56,090 bases of DNA from NCBI RefSeq assembly GCF_900079775.1, contig NZ_LT556050.1:289695-345784 (forward strand), read 5' to 3'. Both the position numbers and the translations under genes were made by a program. Origin of the DNA: Leyella lascolaii (GTDB lineage Bacteria; Bacteroidota; Bacteroidia; Bacteroidales; Bacteroidaceae). The stretch's first letter is position 1. Each line of letters starts with the position of its first letter. The notes beneath the pieces were generated by a model, which saw only the letters and a program-made list of their open reading frames with translations, had not been told where the DNA came from and searched no databases. Shown piece by piece: positions 1 to 5,920 of this stretch.

Positions 1-258
1 TCTTGTGAGAACATAAACCTTTCCTTCCACATCAACGACACGCTTGATATCCGAGATGAGGCATTCCTCTTTGGCTTCAAGCTGTATCATGTGGATGTTC
101 TTGAAGCTTGAGGCAATGAGAAAATCCTTGGGGGCTTCCTTGAAAGTCACCTCCTTCACGTCAGCACCAGTCGGGGCGCTCTTCTTCTGCTCGCGGCATG
201 ACACTACCAGAATGCCTGCGCAAAACAGTACTAACAAACGAATAATTGTATGTTTCAT
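1..258 (-). CDS. 6-bladed beta-propeller lipoprotein, N-terminal part (cut by window edge)
   Basis: The reading frame is open from the ATG at 258 to the window edge and gives 86 residues. It begins with a lipoprotein signal ending in VVSC (Cys21). The next ~60 residues closely parallel the N-terminus of the propeller lipoprotein at 856-2082 (shared pattern xFLIASSFKNIHMIQLE, then DIKRVVDVEGKVYVLT), so the two are paralogues. By family knowledge these 6-bladed beta-propeller lipoproteins (BF2992-like) sit beside NVEALA peptides in Bacteroidales, and the small exported protein at 286-714 lies just upstream. The function of the family is not established. It is probably co-transcribed from the genes to its right; the gap to the peptide gene is 27 nt. 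Confidence 0.85.
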   Translation of the reverse strand, partial: MKHTIIRLLVLFCAGILVVSCREQKKSAPTGADVKEVTFKEAPKDFLIASSFKNIHMIQLEAKEECLISDIKRVVDVEGKVYVLTR

Positions 259-285
259 TTTAAATCATATTTTATTCGTCTATTA

Positions 286-714
286 TTAATTACCTCCGCC
301 TGTTGTCTCCGAGCCACCTGCGACAATGTCTGTCACAACGATTATCTCATCACCATGGTAACATAGACCGCCCTGATATGCCATACAATATCTATCTACA
401 TAAGATATATAATATTTTGTATTCTTTCTCAGACCAGTTATTGTTAAGCTATTAGTTTCTCCAAGCGAGTTTATGGTGATGGATCCGGTTGTACCAGAAT
501 TCTCACCGATGCTATTACGAATTATGTTTATAGTTTTATCATAATAAGCAACACCTCCACCACTTCCTCCTCCTGACGTTTCGTCTGACTGCGCAACAAT
601 CGCACTGTGCAGTTTGTTCTCTTTCATACCATAGTCGTTTGCCGCCTGATAAATACTGAATGCAAATCCTGAACACAGAACCGCGCAGGATGCTAAAATA
701 TATAATTTTTTCAT
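286..714 (-). CDS. NVEALA-like small exported protein
   Basis: 142 residues. The N-terminus is a hydrophobic export segment (residues 3-22) followed by a polar stretch (IYQAANDYGMKENKLHSAIV) and a Gly-rich linker at about 48-54. This layout resembles the NVEALA family leader, in which YxxYxSQND, LxxLALANVEALA and a Gly run follow each other, but the NVEALA motif itself is degenerate here (LHSAIVAQSDE). The rest has a short fibronectin-like strand pattern (SLTITGLRKNTKYYISY), two Cys (about 109 and 117) and another Gly-rich tail. It lies between two paralogous propeller lipoproteins, which is the usual setting of NVEALA genes. Role unknown; the family assignment rests on architecture and context, not on a search. 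Confidence 0.6.
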   Translation of the reverse strand: MKKLYILASCAVLCSGFAFSIYQAANDYGMKENKLHSAIVAQSDETSGGGSGGGVAYYDKTINIIRNSIGENSGTTGSITINSLGETNSLTITGLRKNTKYYISYVDRYCMAYQGGLCYHGDEIIVVTDIVAGGSETTGGGN

Positions 715-855
715 GATTTGATGGTTTTAAAATTTGTTAATAATTATTATTTAAGGAGCCTTTTATAAAAACTCCGTTCTATTTTAGTTTCAATTCGTAA
801 GCGACTGGCGTATTACAGAACTCCGGATCATACATCCGCAGTAATCACCGGCACG

Positions 856-2082
856 TCAGTTCTCATAGAACACAAGGCACGGATTGCCCTCCGGGTCTGC
901 CTTTTCAAAGAACGTCTTCATCCTCTTATCATACAGTTTCAGTGTTTTCCCATCACTCAACTGTTTCTGTACAGCCCTTATAGACGTCGCGCCGCTGAAT
1001 GCACTTATCAGTTCTTTCCCGTTAGACCCTACAAGTCTTATTATGCTTTGTCCCTGAAGAAAGCGGAAACATTCGTCATCGAAATCGCCCGTAGCGAGGA
1101 TATGTATGCCCTCCTGTCTCTCCTTGTCAATCCAGAAATATCCGCCCGTCATCATGTAAAGTTCCGGTACAACCGCGATAAGATTCCCGCACTCATACAT
1201 TTCCCTGAACGTCATGGCATAGCCACTTGATTTATACAGGTTGTACAGGTTTATTTCCCTGTAACTTCCCATTTTCGCCACCACGTCCTTAGGCGGCATA
1301 CTGCGCCCTGTATTCAACCTGCAATAAGGCACAGCCTCACCGTCTTTCAACGTGAAAATGGTGTCGTTGAGAAACTTGAAGAACCTCAGACCATCCTCAC
1401 ATACGGCAATGGACCGCGTGGCAAAAGGCATGGAATAATCCTCCACCTTCACGGGAGCGAAGGCATCCATACTGCTCAGCGTTCCGTCAGGGCGCACAAC
1501 AGTGTAAGCATAGTCGTTTGAGGGATAGCCGCCAGTCATTTGCGAGGCTATCATCAAGCTGCCGTCTGCCGACCGCTCCGCACATATAGCCCAGCTCAAG
1601 GCTGCGATGGCGTCACCACCTTGTCCGGGAGTCCTGTCGCCATTATACTTTCCGTCAAGAGTGTAAGCGTGAATTGCGTTCTTGCTGCGGTCAAGCACGC
1701 ATATGCGCTTTTCTCTCTCATCATAGAAGATGTCTGTAGCATCAACATACTCACCGGGTCCTTCGCCCACGCTCCCTATAGTGCTCAGGTATTTACCGGT
1801 GCTGCGGTCGAAGCAGAATATCTCATTGTCTGAAGTCAGCACGAACACCTTTCCATCGGTGTCTATTATGCGTTTCACATCAGAAACCACACATTCGTCC
1901 TTCATCTCAAGCTGAACCATATGTATGTTCCTGAAGTTGGAGGCTATCAGATAATCGGCAGAAGCATCCCTGAAAGTCATCTCACTTGCCTCCACAGGCA
2001 TACACATCTTTTGCTCTGCGCACGAGAGAAGGGCGCATCCGGCACATAGTGCCGCCAACAAACAGCCAGTAACCTTTTTCAT
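856..2082 (-). CDS. 6-bladed beta-propeller lipoprotein
   Basis: 408 residues with a type II signal peptide (lipobox LLSC, Cys21), so it is expected to be anchored in the outer membrane. The body shows repeated propeller blades: VFVLTSDNEIFCFDRSTGKY, then RICVLDRSKNAIHAYTLDGKY, each ending in hydrophobic strand-turn patterns with a GxxGxGPGEY motif at about 105, typical of the BF2992-like 6-bladed beta-propeller family. It is a paralogue of the truncated gene at 1-258. The order LRR gene, propeller, NVEALA-like peptide, propeller on one strand suggests a single transcript. Substrate or ligand unknown. A 14-bp palindrome lies 31 nt upstream of its start. Confidence 0.85.
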   Translation of the reverse strand: MKKVTGCLLAALCAGCALLSCAEQKMCMPVEASEMTFRDASADYLIASNFRNIHMVQLEMKDECVVSDVKRIIDTDGKVFVLTSDNEIFCFDRSTGKYLSTIGSVGEGPGEYVDATDIFYDEREKRICVLDRSKNAIHAYTLDGKYNGDRTPGQGGDAIAALSWAICAERSADGSLMIASQMTGGYPSNDYAYTVVRPDGTLSSMDAFAPVKVEDYSMPFATRSIAVCEDGLRFFKFLNDTIFTLKDGEAVPYCRLNTGRSMPPKDVVAKMGSYREINLYNLYKSSGYAMTFREMYECGNLIAVVPELYMMTGGYFWIDKERQEGIHILATGDFDDECFRFLQGQSIIRLVGSNGKELISAFSGATSIRAVQKQLSDGKTLKLYDKRMKTFFEKADPEGNPCLVFYEN

Positions 2083-2112
2083 ATATTAACTATCATCATA
2101 TATCAATTATTA

Positions 2113-2126
2113 ATGTACGCGTACAT
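2113..2126. promoter_or_regulatory. 14-bp perfect palindrome upstream of propeller gene
   Basis: ATGTACGCGTACAT is fully self-complementary and sits between the stop of the LRR gene and the start of the propeller gene. It could be an operator for a dimeric regulator. No partner is known and no promoter motif is visible beside it. Confidence 0.35.
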
Positions 2127-2151
2127 ATTATGTCTCTCCCCGGTCCAATTC

Positions 2152-2916
2152 TCACTCTATCATTCTTATCTCTCCCGGTGTCACGAAACAAGGCTGGTAA
2201 GTCCACAGAGGACGATGCCCATACTTGGAGCTTCCCGGCAAATCCTTCATACTTGCCCTATTCTCGACATAGGTGGCATTCATACTTGAGAATGCCGCCC
2301 GTCCGGCATACTTGACGCTCTTAGGCACTACAAGCTTCTTCATCTTCGTGTTTCCTGAGAAAGCGTCGTCGAGTATCGTGGTGACAGAGGAAGGGATGGT
2401 CAGCACCTTGTTCACCTGTGCGACAAACACCAGCACGGTCTTTTTCTTGTTGTATATGCAGTTGCCCGCCGAGCAGTAATATTTGTTGGCGGGCGACACG
2501 GTAAGCCTCTTCAGTTTCAGAAGCACCTGGAAGGCACCCGGCGCAATCTCTTGCACAGTGGACGGTATGTGTATTGAGCTGACGTTTATGAGCTGTCCGA
2601 ATGCGAACCAGCCTATCTTCCTGATGCCCTCCGGAATCTTCACAGACGTCACCTTGTGGCAGTAGCTGAACGTGCGCTCGCCTATCTCCGTCACCCGGTA
2701 TGTACGGTTCTTGTATTTCACCGTCTTCGGAATGACTACATTTCCCACATATCCGCCGTCGCCAGACATCTTCGTCACATCCGGATTCTTGTAAGTCAAC
2801 GCCACCGTCCCGTCTTTCTTTATGTTATAGGCGAAACCGTTCACAATGAAATCATAGGCAAAGCTGTCCGCATGAGCGGCAAATGCCACAAGTAAAGCAA
2901 TGATAATTCTGTTCAT
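2152..2916 (-). CDS. BspA-type leucine-rich repeat exported protein
   Basis: 254 residues with a short Sec signal (residues 1-20). It carries BspA-like LRR_5 repeats: VVIPKTVKYKNRTYRVTEIGERTF, then VTSVKIPEGIRKIGWFAF, VSSIHIPSTVQEIAPGAF, VLTIPSSVTTILDDAF and LVVPKSVKYAGRAAF. Each has the I-P-x-x-V/I-x-x-I-x-x-x-A-F signature at roughly 23-residue spacing, with one longer insert (residues 140-165). BspA proteins in Bacteroidetes and oral anaerobes are surface or secreted adhesion factors; this one is short and has no obvious C-terminal sorting domain. It is the first gene of a minus-strand series that continues into the propeller/NVEALA-like genes, with a gap of 69 nt. No clear promoter was found in the divergent interval. 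Confidence 0.85.
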   Translation of the reverse strand: MNRIIIALLVAFAAHADSFAYDFIVNGFAYNIKKDGTVALTYKNPDVTKMSGDGGYVGNVVIPKTVKYKNRTYRVTEIGERTFSYCHKVTSVKIPEGIRKIGWFAFGQLINVSSIHIPSTVQEIAPGAFQVLLKLKRLTVSPANKYYCSAGNCIYNKKKTVLVFVAQVNKVLTIPSSVTTILDDAFSGNTKMKKLVVPKSVKYAGRAAFSSMNATYVENRASMKDLPGSSKYGHRPLWTYQPCFVTPGEIRMIE

Positions 2917-3056
2917 AATACATTTAGAGTTTAAGTTATTTTTGTCTGTTTAATGATATAACAACTTCGAATAAACAAAATAAAAAATATTGTGATAAAA
3001 TTTGTTAAAGCTGCAAATATTTTTCCTTCAAGTGTTCCCGTTATCCCAAAAATATG

Positions 3057-3064
3057 TAAATTTG
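3057..3064 (+). promoter_or_regulatory. Bacteroidetes -7 element (TAAATTTG) before gtrA-type gene
   Basis: TAAATTTG matches the TAnnTTTG -7 box 45 nt before the first ATG of the GtrA gene. The -33 box is weak (TGTT about 20 nt upstream), so only the -7 half is convincing. Confidence 0.5.
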
Positions 3065-3108
3065 GGAGCCATAAATAGAAAAACGTCTAAACAATATAAA
3101 AACAACAC

Positions 3109-3513
3109 ATGTCCGGAATGACTGACATAAAAACACACATGCACAAACTTTCAGGAGAGATTCTCCGGTTCGGGATTGTCGGTACAACCGCGCTGGTGAT
3201 ACATTACGGTGTATACTATCTTCTGCTACGCCACACATATCTCAACGTGGCATTCACATCAGGCTACATAATAAGCTTTCTGTTCAACTTCATGATGACC
3301 TCATGGTTCACGTTCAAGGTAAGACCGTCATGGAGACGATTCCTCCGCTTCGCCGTGAGCCACGGCATCAACTACCTCATACAGATAACCATATTCAACA
3401 TATCGCTGCTTCTCGGCGTAAGCAATGAGCTTGCCCCGATACCGGTCTACATCATATCGGTGCCGGCAAGCTTTCTGCTGGTGAGATGCGCGATGATGAG
3501 ACAACACGCGTGA
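3109..3513 (+). CDS. GtrA family membrane protein
   Basis: 134 residues with four predicted membrane helices (about 20-38, 45-66, 84-105 and 110-128). The pattern LRFGIVGTTALVIHYGVYYLLL, then AFTSGYIISFLFNFMMTSWFTF, is characteristic of the GtrA family, small proteins thought to help translocate undecaprenyl-phosphate-linked sugars. A second in-frame ATG lies at 3118; the first was kept because it is nearer the promoter. Its 3' end overlaps the next ORF by 28 nt, implying coupled translation. The usual partner glycosyltransferases are not intact here; only the small ORF that follows might be a remnant. Confidence 0.85.
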   Translation: MSGMTDIKTHMHKLSGEILRFGIVGTTALVIHYGVYYLLLRHTYLNVAFTSGYIISFLFNFMMTSWFTFKVRPSWRRFLRFAVSHGINYLIQITIFNISLLLGVSNELAPIPVYIISVPASFLLVRCAMMRQHA

Positions 3514-3806
3514 TATGCACCCACGAGAACAACATTTACCGCGTGTCGAGCCTCGACCTTGAGTTCTACCGGCGCAAAGGGATAACCGTGGACGAGGACA
3601 TAGACCTCTATCTGCTCGGCAGCATCAGTCCGAAGAGGGGCGACGCGGTGATAATAACCCAAGGCGACATATGGAGAAGGCAGATGGCGGAGAACGCCGG
3701 ACTGAGGCTCGTTTACAGAAGCGTGCCGCAATGGGTGGGAAAGCTCAACCTCTTCTACAAGACATTCAACGGCGACGACACCCTGCTGGTGTACGCAAGG
3801 GAATGA
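3486..3806 (+). CDS. Small soluble hypothetical protein, possibly a glycosyltransferase C-terminal remnant
   Basis: 106 residues, no signal peptide or membrane helix. It overlaps GtrA by 28 nt and its TGA overlaps the ATG of the signal peptidase gene (ATGA), so it sits in a tightly coupled operon and is probably translated. The sequence (SSLDLEFYRRKGI, DIDLYLLGSI, GDAVIITQGDIW) reads like the soluble tail of a PMT/ArnT-type membrane glycosyltransferase. If so, the membrane part has been lost while the tail stays under coding constraint. This is inference; it may simply be an uncharacterised small protein. Confidence 0.6.
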   Translation: MRDDETTRVICTHENNIYRVSSLDLEFYRRKGITVDEDIDLYLLGSISPKRGDAVIITQGDIWRRQMAENAGLRLVYRSVPQWVGKLNLFYKTFNGDDTLLVYARE

Positions 3807-4483
3807 AAACAAGACACAAGATGAAACGGAGAATGCCACGGATAAGGACCATCCTGATTGCAGGGGCGACGCTCTACATCGTCCTCAGCACCTTCGTAGC
3901 CACGGTGAACCATGTGCCCACGACGAGCATGGAGAACACCATCAAGGCGGGAAGCGTCATCCTGATAGACCAGATAACCTACGGCGCGTGCCTGCCACGG
4001 AGGGTGGCTGACATCGCGCTGGTGAAGAACGTGCTCTTTCTCGTGCCGCTCTCAGTGTTCGACTACGACCAGAGAACAGACTGGGGCTACCGCAGGATGC
4101 CGGCGATAAGGATGCCCAGGCGCGGAGACATAATCGTCTTCACAAGTCCGGCAGACACGACAATGTTCCTGTGCAAGCGCATCGTGGCGATGTCGGGCGA
4201 CACTCTGGAGATAAGGCACGGCGTTGTGTATGTGAACAACCGCAGACAGAAGATGCCCGCCACCGTTGTGCCGACAACCGAGAAGGACACCATACGCCCA
4301 GTGACCTTCCCCGAGCACAACACATGGAACGCCCACAACTACGGTCCGCTGGCAATACCTGAACGGAACGGCAGCACGCTATACTTCGTGATGGGCGACA
4401 ACCGGGCGCACTCCATAGACAGCAGGGCGTGGGGATATGTGGGCTTCGAGAACATAAGAGGCAGGATAGCCCTGAAGGAATGA
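3803..4483 (+). CDS. lepB: Signal peptidase I (S26 family)
   Basis: 226 residues starting at the ATG at 3803, which overlaps the preceding stop as ATGA; a longer frame opens upstream but lies inside the previous gene. One N-terminal membrane anchor (about 14-36) is followed by the S26 boxes: TSMENT with catalytic Ser42, the KRIVAMSGD box with catalytic Lys125, and the GDNRAHSIDSR box at about 198-208. It cleaves Sec signal peptides at the outer face of the inner membrane. It is shorter than the long Bacteroidetes LepB proteins and probably represents an additional paralogue. Genes upstream are GtrA and a small hypothetical protein. Confidence 0.92.
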   Translation: MKTRHKMKRRMPRIRTILIAGATLYIVLSTFVATVNHVPTTSMENTIKAGSVILIDQITYGACLPRRVADIALVKNVLFLVPLSVFDYDQRTDWGYRRMPAIRMPRRGDIIVFTSPADTTMFLCKRIVAMSGDTLEIRHGVVYVNNRRQKMPATVVPTTEKDTIRPVTFPEHNTWNAHNYGPLAIPERNGSTLYFVMGDNRAHSIDSRAWGYVGFENIRGRIALKE

Positions 4484-4720
4484 GCCGTCCGGACGACTGC
4501 CCCGAAAGGCTTACGGCATGGAGGCGTGTGTAAGTGAAAAGACAATAAAACGAAGTCTGGAATGTTAAATTGATACCGTGAAAAACGCGCGAAAACTCTT
4601 CCGGAAACAATCATGATGCGTTTATGCCGGAAAAAACACAGAAAAACCATCTTTGGTAAGTCATTGGCAATAAACAACTTACAACATATCACACAACAGC
4701 CCTGCTCCCTCCGCATCCCC
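4484..4720. other. Intergenic DNA after lepB
   Basis: No coding pattern, promoter or terminator is convincing here. It leads into the 22-bp repeat array that follows. The stretch 4907-5178 between the two repeat blocks is AT-rich and likewise shows nothing definable. Confidence 0.5.
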
Positions 4721-4906
4721 AAACGGGCTTTCCCGATGTATGAAAAAGCCCGTTTGAGACTGTCATACGGTACATATGGCATGCCCGGAAAGCCCGTCCG
4801 GAATCACAAAACGTGCTTTTCCGCAACACGAAACATGCTTTTTCACCATCCGGCATCGCCCGAAACGCTTTGCAATACGACCGGAACATGCCATCACCCC
4901 ACTTAA
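4721..4906. repeat. Degenerate 22-bp tandem array, locus 1
   Basis: Related units begin at 4721, 4743, 4765, 4787, 4809, 4831, 4863 and 4884. Five successive steps are exactly 22, one is 32 and one is 21. The core is a dyad of the type AAACxxGCTTTTCC or GGAAAGCCCGTCC, followed by a short CA-rich spacer. The units are too diverged to be a recent expansion, yet the register is kept. Two other loci in this window (22462 and 39653) carry the same unit type. Confidence 0.7.
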
Positions 4907-5178
4907 AAACGGCTTTCAAAAGCACAGAACCGACAAGCTGAAAAGTTAAATACTACACCACAAAAGCAAACATATGTTAATTTTTAAACATCCGTTTTAA
5001 AATCCGGCACAGTTTTTGATACAGCGCGTAAACCAGAAAAACACACACCAATATCCATATTTTTACAAACAAAGGCGTGCATGTTTTTACAAGTAAAGAA
5101 ATACCCCAAACAGCACCCTACCTCCCCGTCGCATTTCACCACGCCATCCCCACCCCATCATCACAGCGACGCCAGCCA

Positions 5179-5602
5179 GTAGAGACGCAAAATTTTGCGT
5201 CTCACGAGCAACCCATCGCAATTTAAATCAGCAGCCCTCACGAAATAACCACAACGGCGACAGCCAGTAGAGACGCAAAATCTTGCGTCTCACGAGCAAC
5301 CCATCGCAAGCCGTAATCGACACAACACAATGACATTAAGCACATAAGCAAATCGGGAGACGCAAGCCATAGCAACTTAAATCAGCAGTCCTCACGCAAT
5401 AACCACAGCGGCGACAGCCAGTAGAGACGCAAAATCTTGCGTCTCACGAGCAACCCATCGCAACCCGTCATCACCACAACACCATGACATTAAGCACTCA
5501 AAGCTAACTGTGAGACGCAAGCCATCGAACCCATAATCGCCACAACACAATGACATTAAGCACACAAAGCTAACTGTGAGACGCAAGATTTTGCGTCTCT
5601 AC
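5179..5602. repeat. Palindrome cluster A (GAGACGC half-sites)
   Basis: Four copies of a 22-bp palindrome with half-site GAGACGCAAAA (or one mismatch) start at 5182, 5270, 5424 and 5578. Two half-copies (GAGACGCAAGCC) start at 5357 and 5512. Successive spacings are 88, 87, 67, 88 and 66, that is 4 or 3 times 22 within one base. The DNA between them is also repeated (GAGCAACCCATCGCAA; CACAACACAATGACATTAAG). The last copy is in inverted flank orientation (GTGAGACG to CTCTAC). Confidence 0.85.
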
Positions 5603-5637
5603 TTAATTACCCTCCTCACCATCAAAGTCGCAAAAAG

Positions 5638-5855
5638 TCTTCTTTTCCCTTTGCTCTGCGCTCACCTTTCACTATCTTTGAATAAGATAGGAGGCGGTTC
5701 GGCAAAGCAAATCTGAAAAGAATATCTTCTTTTCCCTTTGCTCTGCGCTCACCTTTCACTATCTTTGAATAAGATAGGAGGCGGTTCGGCAAAGCAAAGC
5801 TGAAAAAAATATCTTCTTTTCGCTTTGCTTTGCGCTCACCTTTCGCTATCTTTGC
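5638..5855 (+). repeat. 87-bp tandem repeat carrying a promoter (2.5 copies)
   Basis: Copies start at 5638, 5725 and 5812; the third is partial and runs into the leader of the glycosidase gene. Each copy contains TTTG, 19 nt, TATCTTTG. In copies 1 and 2 the -7 box is embedded in a hairpin (CTATCTT, 5 nt, AAGATAG), and a second dyad (GAAAAGAA, TATC, TTCTTTTC) spans the copy junction. The third copy has lost the hairpin over the -7 box. A diverged 88-bp relative lies at 43443-43870 on the other strand. Confidence 0.85.
5824..5854 (+). promoter_or_regulatory. Bacteroidetes promoter proximal to the glycosidase gene
   Basis: TTTG at 5824-5827, 19 nt, TATCTTTG at 5847-5854. This matches the Bacteroidetes sigma consensus and gives a leader of about 60 nt before the ATG at 5921. 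Identical promoters occur at 5650-5680 and 5737-5767, in the upstream repeat copies. Confidence 0.75.
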
Positions 5856-5920
5856 ACTACGATTTTACGTGAACCGATATAACATACATAATATAATCAG
5901 ACAATCTTACATACAAAATC

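Noticed and set aside
4613..4906. 97-residue open frame after lepB
   Set aside because: It consists of the 22-bp array read in frame (repeated Phe/Pro/Ala patterns) and lacks any start context or homology.
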